The notes: generated by a model not told the origin, from the sequence alone. Positions 31,781 through 44,026 are shown, numbered from the stretch's first letter. The stretch is 64,000 nucleotides of DNA from Diaporthe sp. PMI_573 (GCA_021399435.1 JAJTUP010000116.1:1-64000), one strand, 5' to 3'. Made by a program: numbers and translations.

Positions 31781-34159
31781 TTTGGCTATGAACCCGGATG
31801 CTGAGGCCACTGATGCTTTTCCTTTGCGGACCTCCCGCCACTGGTCACGTATTTGCTGTCTGTCCGCTGTCCCCATGTTTCTGACATTTTGCAGTTCTGC
31901 GAATGGTGCCCTAACAACTCTGAAAGACGAGAACTGGGCTCAAGGAAATAAGTAAATTATCTCATTCAGTTTGTTGAGATGGTCTGTTTTCCTCGATGTC
32001 TGCAAATGGCATCGTTGAGTAGATATTTTGGGGCATCAACGGCGTTGTGTGGTGGATCATATCAGGCGCTAATGTTGATGTGACATCCGGGTAGAACTAA
32101 TCGGAGGGTGAAGGCGGACGCGTCGACGACATAAAGCCGTTGGACTCAAGGAATCCACTGGTTGAAGACATATTGGCATGCATGCTGCCCCGAGAAGACA
32201 GGCAGGCTCTCGAGTCTCCATGACATTTAATCGCGTTTAGCCGACTAGACATCTTTTACCCTTACGACGGTTTCCATAGATTTATCAAGTACTCACGTGA
32301 AGGGGAAGTCCTTCCGGCGAGAAGTTAATCTCGGCTTATGATGACTCTGGTCGACCATTGCCCCAAGTAGACAGGTTCCCCAGACGATCATGAACTACGA
32401 TTACACGCTGAAAAGTGGAGTAATTGATACTTTCATTCGATAGTCCCTATTCTAGGCCAGACCAGTCCACCTATCATTCCTTTGGCGGTTTAAGTCGCTG
32501 CCTGTTTCACCCTGTGCCTACCGCAAAAGTCCGCGTAAGCTACAGCGAACTCCACCTAGGCAAGGCAGACGCCAATCTTACCCGGCCCATCAAGGACGCA
32601 ATTGTAGCTTCTGTGCTTTTCGTTTCTCCCTTTGGTCGTAAAAGTCAACGAAAAAAGTTAACTATTATGTTCTTCAATAAATTAACAGTAGTCATCAATG
32701 TTGTAGACGGACAAATTCAATACTTTAACGCTTTTATATTGTAAACTAGGTAGCTCATTGCCTTTCACTTTACCGAAATTGTTTTGACATAATAGTCCTA
32801 TCCTATTAGAGTTGAAGTAGACTTGCTACGCAAGAATGCCATAGAAGAAAACAGCCAATGGCTGCATTGTTGGTGCTCCGTCATGTAAGTTTGTGCCATT
32901 GCCGTGACGACACAAATGATTATGAGCCTTGAGTTTACTGCTTTCTACCGCGTAGACAAAATCATACCAGACTTCATGTTCATCACGGATGTATCTGATG
33001 TACTTTGGTACTAAGGTCTGGCAAATTGTACCTGCAAGAATTGAACCAAAGCTAGATAAATTCATCCCTTGATCGCTCTCCTAAATTCAACTTAAGGATG
33101 ATGTTCATTCAACGTCTAGAGCCTGGGAGAGCTAATTAGTAGGCTAGAAAGCTGGCAAAGATCTCGCGGCTAGTGCACAAGGCAAAACTTGAAAAGGCTT
33201 CCGTTGGGCTTGGCTCACAGGCACAGGGACAGTGAAGCAAACTGCACACCTGTTGGAATTCCATGTGTACTTCCTTTCGGGGTACATATACCTAAGGTAA
33301 GTGGCTTGCAAGGATTTCTCCTCTGCCTCCCATCAAACCAGGCAGGGCACAAAGAAAAGCCCTGGAGGACCAAAAGAAGGGGGGAGCCCCCCTTCCCCAA
33401 AAAGACTCAAAAACACCTTCCAACCGACTCCCACACGCATACTGATAACATGGCCTAGCAGCCACTCGGACGGGGTATCGTAACATGCTTCGCAACCGTG
33501 AAAATGTACGCCGGGCCGGTCTGTCTGTGCAAGGATACCCCCCCCCCTGCATATGGTGATTGGTCCTCGCCCGTCACTTATCACATCACCTACCGACCCT
33601 TCTCCAGCCTCTTTCTCAGCCCCCTCCCCCTCAAGTTCAAATTGAAGGTCGCCGTACCTATAATTATCACCTCCTGCATTGCCGTGGGTTTCTATCCGCG
33701 TCGTGCCCCCCGGCCCCCCACCGGTATTGCGGATGCGGCATTTCAGTGTCTCGCTCTGTCCATGCGCCGCGCTGCCTGTCCCGATTTTTGGCTTTTCCGA
33801 ATTCACCACGTAATTTTCAAAAAGCGCCGCTCCAGACGGTGAGATGACCATTCCCCTTTGTTGTCATTTGGGACATGGTCATCGCCGCAGTGATGGAAAA
33901 AATGCATCTGAGTTGAGAAACGTATGTTGCCTGGTCCCAGTCCAAAAGAAAAAAACGTATGATTATTCTGCTCGTGTTTGCGTTGATTGGGTGCCTGCAT
34001 GTGTGCGCATGGATGTTGGGTGTGCGAATATGTGTCTCTTGTATCGTAAGCAGGACACAGCGTTTGCGACCTCTGGCCGCACGGATACAGATATGGTTAG
34101 TCCCTTTTTTTTCTTTTTCTCCCCCCTCATCCCAACATCAATCACCCGTGTGATTCGGG
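31781..34159. other. Long gene-poor stretch
   Basis: No convincing gene. It contains a 79-codon minus-strand frame (32826-33065) and a Gly-rich 172-codon minus-strand frame (33333-33851) that look like chance ORFs in GC-biased DNA, and a run of nine C at about 33539-33547. The right part (33850-34160) is the 3' flank of the large regulator gene. Confidence 0.45.
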
Positions 34160-37100
34160 TTATGGTACGCCATCATCATCGACCACTGGCCACCCTGAGC
34201 AGGTACCGACACCGTGGCGTGAGCGTGAGCGCCCGGGCCGCCTCCTGTCCCCACCGCCTGGGTCGCCCGACCCCCGCTGCTCGCTGCCGAGCGGCATGAG
34301 GGCGGCGTTGGCGCTGTAGTGGTCTTGTGGGGAAGGCGGCACGCTCATCGCGATGGCGTTGGTCCATTCGGGCCACTGGCTTGCGCCGCTCGGGACTTGC
34401 GGCACTGCGGACATGCCGTTGGGCGCGCCCGGGCCGGTGTTCATCCACCCTGCTGACGTTTGTTGTTGGTGGTGGTGCGTCTGTGCTCCTTGTTGCGCGT
34501 TGTTATAGCCGACCATCGGGTTGTGCGGTGTTTGTGGTGAGTTGCCGGGCGGTGTGTGGTTCATCTGCGCGGCGGCTGCCGCCGACGTGGTGTAGATGTA
34601 TTGATGTGTGGAATCCCCAGTGGCTGCTGGCATATAGGGCGCCTGCATGGAGCTCGACGCTGACGTTGGGGTGGATAGGTCAGCGTATCCCATCTGAGGA
34701 TAGGCGGCGGTCGATGCAGTCATCGAAGGGTTGTAATATGAGCTGTTCACCATGCCTGGCGCACGATGGATTGACAACTGCTCCGTCGCATTTACCATCG
34801 AATTGGGTGTCGTGCTGTTGGATCGCAGTGACGGTCGCCTGTGCGCTGCCGAGCCAAATCCCTCCTGCTTGACTGCCACACCGCCGAGGTTGTGTTGCTG
34901 ATGCGGAGCAAACTGTGAAGCCCCCGTGCTGTTGATGTTGGTGCTGCTATTGCTATTACGCCTTGTTCCCAGGTCGCTCTCAATCAACGAAAATGTGCGA
35001 TCGATCATGGAGGTTATTTGGGGCATTAACCGAGAATCGGGTCCTGGGGTGTGTTGTAAGTAAGTGAGCCCAGTGGCTACTTGAACGTGGTCATGGCCAC
35101 TTACCAATGCCGAGGTATTTTGATACCTCCATTATTACAGATAATCCCATATTGATGTCAGCCTTTAGGCTTGTGAGTTCGGCCCGCGTCATGTCCGCCC
35201 GTCTCTCCCAATGTGCGGTGACAATTGTGAATAATGCAGCCACGTAGACAGCCAGTTGGTACCAGGTCGTGTCGAGGGACTTCAGCCTTGACAACTCGCT
35301 CGCGATCCTGAGCATCCCCCTCGCCGACTCCTCGGATACTCTGCTGTTCTCTGCGATCAGATGCGGATCAGTGCTGGCGCAGCGGGATGGATGCCGTAGA
35401 CAAAACATGAACTCGTGATTTGAGCCCGCTAGGTAGGACGCGAGCATCCGGTTTTGTGGCTTGCACTTGTCCACCTGCAGCTCCTCGGGAAGGTCTCGTT
35501 CGTAGTTCCGAAATTGATGCTCCAACCTCCGCACAGACGCCATGTACTTGTTCGGGTCCTGGCGCACCGAGTACACATTGTTCCACAGCTCCATGAACAA
35601 GACAGACAGCTTGAAGCCGGCATGGCCCACGAGCCAGTAGCATTCCCCTATCCTTGCCGGGTCCGTAATACCGCTCTCATCGATACATTCGTCGGGGATA
35701 CAGATCGGCAGTTCGGTGTCGAAGTCGTCGGCCCTGATCGGCATGGGCTTGCCAATTCGGCCGTATAAGACGACGACAATCATGAATATGCTCCACCACA
35801 GACGTTTTCGCATCTCATTCTCAAGGGTGGTAGGCTCGTCCTTGTCAAGAAATGCGCGATGAAGGTTCATATCCATAGCTCGTGTCCACGTCAAACTGGC
35901 CATCAGATAGGCCGGCCCGGGTTTGGGAAAGCCGCGACAGTGAGTTAGCATAAGCGCTAGGGCCTGAGTAGAAGGGATAGACATGTCGCATCCTAGATCC
36001 CACGTCTTGTCGAGGCACCAGTGGTAGTGTCTGTTTGACAACTCGTTAAGCTGGGCTTTTCTGTCCGGGTCTTCGCCGTCTCGCACGCTGAACTGGTAGT
36101 ACATGATGGCGAAGACCATGTGCACGATAGCAAGCTCTGCTGTCGTGGCTTTGTACGTCTGGTCATCATATACTCGCGACAGCTACGGCAGCCAAATGCG
36201 TTAGAAGATGGCCCTGCACCCGTCTCCTCAGAATAAAATGGAACAACATTACCAGTCTAAGATAAGTCGGCTTGTGGAGGACTGGCATAAAGGGACCTAG
36301 CATGACAAAGAACCACTCCGAGTAACTGAAAGCCTCTTCCCTCGAGGGTAAGTGGGCTTCGACGGGCGGGTTGACTTTTGATACTGAGTTGACGAAGGAT
36401 TGCAGAGACTTGTTGTATAGCGGGGTGCTGTTGGGAACGCCCGGCGGTGGGCCGTCCACGTCTGGGGCGTTGAAAGATGTGATGTCTATCGTCGTTCCCA
36501 GTATGGATAGCTGAGTGCCATTGATACTACACAAGGGTGCGCCTTGGGCCATGCCACCGAGACGGGCATCGGCAGTCCTCGGATCGGCGGTCCGGAGGGA
36601 AGATGCCTGCTGCGTGGTACTATAGCCGTTCAATGATCGTTCAGGCTGGCGACTGGCATCCTTGACCCAAAGCGAAAAGAATTGTGTCCATTGGTCCTTG
36701 CTTGGGTCGTTGTCAGGGTCCAACGGCGTGCTTGATCCGTATGGCGGAGTCCACTGCCACGGCCGAACTTGAATTCCCTTGTCTTCGAGCAATTTCTCCA
36801 TGTCGCGCAGGCGGGTCATCATGCCCTCTTTCTCACGCTCAAGCTGTTGCAGATAGCCGCGGCGTTCTGTGCGCCCGGTAACGCGGTCGGTGACATTGCA
36901 TTCGAGGTTTTGCTGGGCGCAGGGGGAGCATCCTTCCGGGAGCCCATCGCAGCGGATCTTGCGAACCTAAATCTCATGCAACCACAAACAAAGTCAGCCT
37001 GACGCACGGCGGGTATTGCGGTTGGTTTTAAAGGGATGGGTCCCTTCTAAGACCTTGCCCTGACTGCCTGCTCCACGTTGTGTGACAACTTTGAATGGTC

Positions 37101-37505
37101 ATTTGTGACAGGGGAATTCGTTCCTGACCATCCTGACCGTAGAACCCGCTTCTGACGGCACGGCATGCACGATGATGGTAACATCACGGGTCCATGATGC
37201 AAGATCAGAATTCCACTTCGGAACGCCATACACGTCTGCCCATTTCGAGGCCCCAAATAAGAGTTGCGCATCCACCTGAAATGGAATGGAAAAAGAACAG
37301 CAGGACAGTAACGACGACGCACCTTGCAGCGATCGCACGCTTGGCCAGTCCGGGTGTATGATTGCAGTTTATCCTTGACCACCTGTGAGAAATCCTCGGG
37401 ACCTCTCTCGAGACGAGGCAGCTTGACCTTGGACGCGCCAGAAAAGCTGTCCTGAGGAGACTCGCCCAGGTCGCCAGGCCGTTTGGAAAGGCGTCCTGAA
37501 GGCAT
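34160..37505 (-). CDS. Zn(II)2Cys6 transcription factor, COL-26/BglR/ART1-like
   Basis: Seen: four exons, 37505-37323, 36966-36253, 36182-35105 and 35043-34160, all in phase, about 952 residues from MPSGRLSKRPG; an upstream in-frame Met at 37586 also exists. The zinc cluster is C-x2-C-x6-C-x6-C-x2-C-x6-C (ACDRCK then VRKIRCDGLPEGCSPC), split by a 356-bp intron after CDRCK. A linker and coiled coil follow (ERRGYLQQLEREKEGMM), then the fungal regulatory middle domain (EMRKRLWWSIFM, residues about 400-430 region) and a Gln/Ser/Pro-rich C-terminal tail typical of activation domains. Known: the GRTERRGYLQQLEREK linker recalls the COL-26/BglR/ART1 regulators of glucose sensing and cellulase or starch-degradation genes; this identification is from memory. 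A nuclear DNA-binding protein. All splice sites are canonical and there are no stops, so it appears functional. Confidence 0.85.
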
Positions 37506-38120
37506 GGTACTCAGTACAACGACGTGGGTGGCGGCCGGCCGGTCAGTCAGCGTCAGTTGGTGTGCTGCAGTCAGCCTCCCCGTCAATCCTAGGTAGGGCT
37601 TGCCAGCAAGGTTCTGACTGTTCTCGGTCCAAGGCTTATTGACGGGTCGGTCCCACTTGGCCAGCGATAATATGGTGAGTTTTGCTAATCAACAATATGT
37701 GGCGTGGAGTTCACCGAAAGTCCGGAGATGCTCTGCTGCCGAGAATGAGCGGAGCGGGATCGAGATTTCCGGGGGTTTCGTTGGCACGTTGTGGTTCCTC
37801 AAGGGGCCTAGCGTACAAGAATTTCACCACCCCTCGGGGGAGTTTATGGGCACTTCCCACACTCCTTCGATACTGGACGAGCCCTGGATCGACCACGGGT
37901 CACCGACCCCGACCGGACCAGCCTTCTCAATGGCCAGGAGCTTCGGAGTCGCTTCCCTGTCAGTTGATTGGCGTGTTGCGGCTCTTCCGGTGTGAGACAA
38001 GCTTGTATAAAATGTGAAGGGATGGCCCGCTATGCGGCCGTCTGCGGAGGAGCTGCTGTGACGGTCGTACAAGCCGGGGGTTGGTCGTTTGTTCGGGTGG
38101 GCGTTTAGGGCAGGCGTGGG
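37506..38120. other. Upstream region of the Zn(II)2Cys6 regulator
   Basis: About 600 bp without a gene. It presumably contains the promoter of the minus-strand regulator; no specific operator was recognised. Confidence 0.4.
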
Positions 38121-38159
38121 TTAGGTTTTTGGGCCACCAAGAGGGCTAGGAATTATCGG

Positions 38160-38251
38160 GTAAAGGGACAGACACAGCAGAGCTGGCTTCAAGGATAACC
38201 AGTGCTTGTGGAGCAGAGCGCAACGGTATAAGGCAATTAAACCTCGGGGCG
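38160..38251 (+). pseudogene. Left half of a host ORF split by the hAT at 38252
   Basis: Seen: a plus-strand frame reads RAGFKDNQCLWSRAQRYK then AIKPRG directly up to the transposon end. After the element, at 41255, the frame LALDGADVCRFWDSRCLLL continues in phase. The two halves together resemble one exon of an unrecognised fungal protein. Confidence 0.4.
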
Positions 38252-41200
38252 CAGGGCTCCGAGCAACGCAATGTAGGCAACTGTTTAGCAATATATTGCC
38301 GCAATATATTGCGGCAACGCAACCCAATGGGGGAATCGCGATGACTAAGGCAACGCAACGCAACGCAATCTCAGATGGGCAACATTGCCTTTACGTTGCC
38401 TTCATTGCCGTCGACCCATTTTTTATGCTTTTTGAGCCCCTTGATCCCCTGAGTCAGCTATATAGGCTCAAATATAGCCGATTAATACAAGCACAGACAG
38501 AGGCTTGGCGCGACATACACGCGTGATGTACGCGTGATGCCTGCCAGACCCTTTGATCTCCCTCGTCCTGTGACACCAAGCAATGCCTACAGGCCTAGAT
38601 TATGGATGACAACGTATCTCCCGTTGATTTTCCTGTCGTTCATCCCCTCGTTCCACCTCCTCCCGACGACGTCCAGGCCTTAGATGGTCTCTTTGAAACA
38701 GCTCGCTGGGCTGGCTGGACCCACAGCGAGCGCACACGCGATCTGAAGGCTTGGGTCTGGGCCTACGGCTATGACATCGAGAAAGATGGCAGAGACCGCC
38801 ACTGGCTTTGCAAACTCTGCGTGCAAAAGAGAAGCCACAAACCAGCTGCGTACAAGGAAAAAGGCACAGCAAACATGATGGACCACCTCTACAAAGCCCA
38901 CCAGGTCACCGCTCCTGCCAGCCAGCCCAAGGGCGTGATGGAGAAGCGTAGATCTAGCCAACCACCACGGCCTACACAGAGATCGATTGTAGACGCCTTC
39001 AAATTGGACGTCTCCCAGCCACGTGACCAAGCAATCGCCAACGTGTTTATCAAGTCCTTTAACAGAAGCGAGTTCAGGCGACTCCTTGTACATTATATTG
39101 TATCGGGCAATAAGCCATTTACCGAGGCGGAGAACCCCATGTTGCGCCAGATCTTTGAATACCTGAACCCAGCTGTGGCCATACAGAACGCACACCTGTC
39201 TGGCGACGCTATTCGCAGCAAGATCATCTCCGAGTTCGAGAAACATTCTGCCACTATCACCACCTACCTGGAAAGCCGGCAGGGTCTTGTCCACATCTCC
39301 TTTGGTGGCTGGACAGCTAGGAACCAACTCCCCCTGTATGGTATTGCTTGCTTCTGCAGGGACGACGAAGGGAAGCCCGTGAAGTTGATCCTGGGGGTTC
39401 CCGAGATCTCTCAACGCCATACGGGCTTTAACATCGCGGAAGTTGTCTACAGCATCTTGCAGAGATTCAATATTACTGACAAGATAGGATATGCCGTCCT
39501 TGACAACGCTACTAATAACGATACCGCAATGGGGGAGTTGGGAGATCTCTTGGGATTCCACGGCGCAAGTCGACGAGGCCGTTGCTTTGGCCATATCCTC
39601 AACCTCTCTGCAAAGCCCCTGCTATTTGCACCATACGAGAATGGTATGGAGGCCGACGAGTTCGACGAAGCCCTAGCAACTGACCGTGAGTGGATGGCAT
39701 GGCGCAAAAGAGGTCCAGTTGGTCAGTAGGACGTCTGATCTGGCGGATTCCTGGACTGATATTAAACAGGCAAATTGCATAACCTGGTTTACGACATTCA
39801 CTCGAGCCACCGACTTTCCTCGCTTCTTTGCAATATACAACGCCGATCTCTCCCGGCTGGCCAGAAGCCGTTAAAGGTCGTACGTGATAACGACACACGG
39901 TGGCTATCGCAGCTGTATATGATCCAGCGTGCCTTGACCCTCCGCCCCTCGCTTGATATCCTCCTCCTTGAGTACAAACACGAATGGCAGCAGCAGAACG
40001 TCACGAAGAATGGGATACTCAAGAAGGGCAAGGTCCCGCCACGAGTCCTGGACGATGACAGCAAACTTACAGATCGTGACTGGGTTATACTCCAGAAGTT
40101 CAATGATTTGTTGTCCGACTTCGAGACTGTTGTCAGAACCCTTGAAGGGGACGGCCAGACCAGAACCCGCCGCGATGGCTTCAAGGGAGCGTACGGGAAC
40201 ATCTGGGATGTAATCCTCGGCTTCGAGAGGATTCTTCAGTTACTGGAGACGACCAAGGAGGAAGTTCAACAACTTGACGGGAAAGACTTCCTTTATATTG
40301 GGGTCAATGCTGCGTGGGCAAAGATGGACCACTACTATCAACTGCTGGACGAGACGCCTATCTACTATACAGCCCTTGCCCTACATCCTGGCTACAGCTG
40401 GGAGTATTTTGAAGAACAATGGGCAGACCGGCCTGATTGGGTCCAGAAGGCCAAGGAGATGGTCAGAGAGGTCTGGCAGGCGGACTATTCTACCAAGGAG
40501 GTAGAGTCTACATTCAATGCAACAGACCTGCTACTTCCTACGCGAAAACGGCGGTTTGTTGACCCATTCGACAGGGAGGCCAGGAAGCGTCGACGACTCG
40601 AAGGCCAGTTGATTGCCCAAGCGGAGAGGATTCAGGGGGATGAGTATGACGGTTGGTGCGCGGATAAATCTGACCACTTTGACTGCGAAGATCCCTTTGC
40701 GTACTGGTTCCAGCGTCGTTTTAAATACCCTCGTTTGGCCCAGATGGCGTTTGATTTTCTGACTATTCAGCCGATGAGCGCTGAGTGCGAGAGGCTGTTC
40801 TCGTCAGCAGGAAGGATGATGACCCAGCAGAGGTTATCTCTTGATGCCGTAATGGTTAGTATGTGCCAGGTCCTCCGGTCTTGGTACCAGTCAGGCCTGG
40901 TCACTGTCGCAGATTCCTCTCTATTGCAAGGCAAGGGCGGAGGCGACAAGACACGCCCGTGGCTTGGATCGCCGTCAGAGGAGTACGATTCAGAGGGAGA
41001 TGAGTGTAAAGCATGATGCAATTTATAAGGCTTCTGTTCTATGTTGGTGGCTAGACGCTGTCACGGGCTAATCATACATACACCAAGGCATCTGTCATTA
41101 TGTGTCATGAGATTGGCAACGAAGGCAATTTGAAGGCAATATATTGCGCAATATATTGCCGCAACGCAACGCAATGTGCCCTCTGCTGACTAATACGGCA

Positions 41201-41254
41201 ACGCAACGCAATATGGGGGCTATATTGCGTTGCGTTGCGTTGCTCGGAACCCTG
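38252..41254 (+). mobile_element. Full-length hAT transposon, 3.0 kb
   Basis: Seen: terminal inverted repeats CAGGGCTCCGAGCAACGCAA (left) and, reverse-complemented, CAGGGTTCCGAGCAACGCAA (right), one mismatch in 20. Both ends carry clusters of GCAACGCAA and a palindromic GCAATATATTGC pair (about 38288-38316 and 41132-41162). One transposase gene fills the middle. No 8-bp target duplication is evident: the left flank ends TCGGGGCG and the right flank begins GCTCTCGA. The flanks may have drifted or the copy may be a recombinant. Confidence 0.9.
38602..41016 (+). CDS. hAT transposase, 788 aa, first catalytic Asp replaced by Gly
   Basis: Seen: exons 38602-39721 and 39770-41016 (48-bp intron, donor GTCAGT, acceptor AACAG) give an open 788-codon frame. 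Domains in order: BED finger (WLCKLC...DHLYKAH, residues about 70-105), RNase-H-like core with HISFGGWTARN (about 231-242), KIGYAVLDNATNNDTAM (second Asp), RKRGPVGKLHN, DNDTRWLSQLYMI, an alpha-helical insertion domain, and the dimerisation tail with AECERLFSSAG holding the catalytic Glu. Known: the first catalytic Asp lies in the DxW motif (SFDGWT); here residue 235 is Gly (GGT at 39304-39306). The protein should bind DNA and dimerise but not cut. The reading frame is otherwise undamaged. Confidence 0.9.
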
Positions 41255-41590
41255 GCTCTCGACGGTGCCGACGTCTGTCGGTTCTGGGACTCCCGTTGTT
41301 TGCTACTCGACGTGAATAGATTTTTCAATATGTGAGTTTAGCCAATTTTTCTACGCACTTCACTTCCTAACACGTATGACTCGATTAGGTACATGGCTCG
41401 CCAGGGTTTCTCCGAAGCTTCCACGGAGACAGGGATGGCCATGAAAGAAGTCCACAGCCTAGTCCAGAAATGGCCGACAAGGCTGAAGCAAAAGAAAGGG
41501 GAGAAAGATGCGCGGAAGGAGTTCCAAGCGCTTTTAGCATCTGGGTTTAGTTGCACCGAGCGGTACGTAGAATGGGAGAGATCGGTATGA
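41255..41590 (+). pseudogene. Right half of the host ORF split by the hAT
   Basis: Seen: from the transposon end the frame reads LALDGADVCRFWDSRCLLL...RFFNM. A GTGAGT donor at 41333 and a GATTAG acceptor near 41390 lead to YMARQGFSEASTETGMAM and KEFQALLASGFSCTERYVEW, with a stop at 41588. Helical, Trp/Lys-rich; family not recognised. The matching left half lies at 38160-38251. Confidence 0.45.
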
Positions 41591-42580
41591 ACCATGAATT
41601 GCATGGGAAAGCGGCAGGTCCTTAATTCTGTTTCTTTCCACTCACGAGCGCGTCGCTCGTGTGGGTAGGCTGTAATTGCACTTATTGTCCACTATATAGC
41701 ATATGGAGTTTTCCCATGCGAGAGCCATTCGTTTCTGCATATCATGGTTGTTCATGAAAAGCCGACATAAGTTCTTGTGCTGTTTGCAGAAGCTGCAGTA
41801 CCAAGAAGATTTTAGTTACGGGCCGACGGTGCTCCAGAATGCGTGAATGGTATTGCCCAGAATCAGTCCGTGACGTGAATTCAAACGTGTTCCCAAGTGT
41901 TAGCGTGGGTATAGTTGGCCGAAATGGGTTGCATTACCAATTTGTGTGATTCTATATACTGTATCTCACTCGGTTATCTCTGTCGGTTTTCGGATCTCAG
42001 ATAGCACTGACTCCCAGGTTCGTCGTTGAGCAAACTGTTCTGGTCCTTTTCCAAGCGATGAAAAGAGCCATTTCTCTGTCGTGAATGCCCGAGGATGCCA
42101 ACGAATACAAGTTTGACAGTTTACGATGAAAAGGACAGACTGATCTGCTGGACCCGACATTGAGTCGTCAGGTAAGCACGTTGAATTATATCTATCTGAA
42201 TTGAAAAACTAGACTGTTTGGCATAGATAAAGAAGAAAAGATAGGGAAAATGAAGAAAGACGAAATGTAGGGCGTGGTCTCAAAACACATGTAGCAAAAC
42301 AACGACCCGAAGAAAAATGACCGATTGCATTCCCCTCGTACTGCTTCCCATAAGTGAAACATCCACCACCTTCTTCTCCTACCAAACCTCCCCACAATCA
42401 CCTTTTTTCTGTGGCATTTGGCGATAAGAGGTCGCTCAAGGTTCATAGAAATACCGGACAACGAACTCTCCTCTAAGATCATGTATGCCATCAGCCCCCG
42501 ACATGTGGCCAACATTCGGCCTTGATAACATGTATGATTCGGTTCTGTTCCATGCCTATCAACACATCCATCAACTCCTT
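41591..42580. other. No gene recognised
   Basis: AT-rich with short chance ORFs on both strands. Confidence 0.5.
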
Positions 42581-42584
42581 CCTT

Positions 42585-43220
42585 CTAACCATATATCAAC
42601 TTAGGGCCACACTCACAACCCCAAGGATTGTATGAGCTGTCTGGTGCATTTTTAACGATCCAGCGCCAGCAATTCGAACATAGGATGTGCTTTCCGCATC
42701 GACTCCAGACAATGTCTGAAAATTCTTCAAATTCTTTTTTGCAGTCAAAGCATTGGTGTGCCTCAAGAGGCAATGTTGCTATGAAATCTTCTGTGGCGAC
42801 GCGGGGAAAGAGAAAAGTTGGGTCAAGGTTGTTTCCGTGGACAAATTGTTGAAGATTTGAAAGTCTTCCGGCGAGATCCTCGTACGCATGAGGCTTGAGC
42901 CCCCGAAGTTGTTTGAAGGCTTTTATCCTGTAAGCTTCGGGGGTATCATTGAGAGCCACGGCTAGTGAGTCTCTACCCCAGACCATGTTCAAGGTTGTGA
43001 TGTAAGTATTGAAGGACTTTGCTTCAAAAAGGATGTTATATAATTTGCGTCGCTCGCTCGCATAATGGGTATCGAAGGACCATTTGAAGAGGAACCCATC
43101 GCTATCGCGAACATTGTCTGGCACAGGTACGTTCAGGGTATCAGCTGCCATCATCACAAATTTTGCAATGAAGGCTGAGTAAGATTTGGGAAGGTTCTCT
43201 GAGTGGACTAATACCACCAC
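42585..43220 (-). CDS. Hypothetical protein with C-terminal RING-like Cys cluster
   Basis: Seen: 211 codons. Residues 1-150 are helical without motif (SENLPKSYSAFIAKFV...). The C-terminus has CFDCKKEFEEFSDIVWSRCG, KHILCSNCWRW and WGCEC. This gives a C-x2-C...C-x2-H-x2-C-x2-C...C-x-C series that resembles a RING finger, which would suggest ubiquitin-ligase-type zinc binding. The true start is uncertain: a CTCAG acceptor near 43200 suggests LPKSYSAFI begins an internal exon with an upstream exon not found. Function unknown. The neighbour upstream on the same strand is a small coiled-coil gene. Confidence 0.5.
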   Translation of the reverse strand: MVVLVHSENLPKSYSAFIAKFVMMAADTLNVPVPDNVRDSDGFLFKWSFDTHYASERRKLYNILFEAKSFNTYITTLNMVWGRDSLAVALNDTPEAYRIKAFKQLRGLKPHAYEDLAGRLSNLQQFVHGNNLDPTFLFPRVATEDFIATLPLEAHQCFDCKKEFEEFSDIVWSRCGKHILCSNCWRWIVKNAPDSSYNPWGCECGPKLIYG

Positions 43221-43525
43221 TTCGAATGGACTTGAGCACAGTCACAGGTCCAGCCCGTTCTCTCAATTGAGTGCTCACGTCTTCTTATACTCATTAGGTT
43301 TAGCTGTTGACACACGAGACCAGACCATTTCCGGTCCTGGACTGCTTTAAGATTTGGACTATTTTGGGGCACCCATACTACTTACCCGAGGCCCACATGG
43401 AGACTTTGGACGCAATCAGGCTACAGTATCGCAAGTCACTTATAATACTGTATTTACACCCGGCACATCGAAACTGGCTAATTCTATGAATCTTTCGTCA
43501 TAGCTATGCATCTGTAGGGGGACTG

Positions 43526-44026
43526 TTAGTTCGATTGCGGTTTCAGGAGTCGCTCTCCTGCATCTTGCTCTTCAACACGGATCGCATATTCGCTGACCTG
43601 ATGCTCTAGCTCATGCATGCGGCCGTACAAGACTGTCAACTCTTGCTTCAGATGAACAGCCTCTGCAAGGGCCTCCCCATACATAGTCTGAAGCCTTTTG
43701 TTCACTACAATTGCCTCCGCAAGCTTCTGCGCCTCTTGATGAAAAGCAGTCTCCAACGCCAGAACGTGGCTAGCAGGCACACATGGATGCTTGACAGCAG
43801 CGCAGAAGGCCTGGTTCGTCATATCCGAGATTTGTCTCAGGCAGTCCTGGATAGTCAAAATAGAATCTTCGACAAAGTCGACTAAGGCAGGCTTTCCCTC
43901 TCCCAGTGGAGGATAAGAACCAGGCTCCTTCTGGATCGTATACTTCTAGACAAATGAGATCAGCAGAGGATAATTGTATATTCCACGAACAGATCTCACC
44001 TGATTCTTCACAAGTTGCGCAGACAT
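43526..44026 (-). CDS. Small coiled-coil protein, two exons, 148 aa
   Basis: Seen: a nine-codon first exon (MSAQLVKNQ, 44026-44000), a 54-bp intron (GTGAGA donor, TCTAG acceptor) and a second exon 43945-43526 starting KYTIQKEPGSYPPLGEG. From about residue 75 a long heptad coiled coil runs (EAQKLAEAIVVNKRLQTMYG, then LKQELTVLYGRMHELEHQV). The tail ends LLKPQSN. No signal or membrane segment is present. The precise splice and continuous frame argue for a real gene. It may be an adaptor, but no family was recognised. Confidence 0.55.

Noticed and set aside
33333..33851. 172-codon Gly-rich minus-strand ORF
   Set aside because: No motif; composition follows local GC bias, and overlapping plus-strand frames are equally open.
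38680..39594. 304-codon minus-strand ORF
   Set aside because: Antisense of the hAT transposase first exon.
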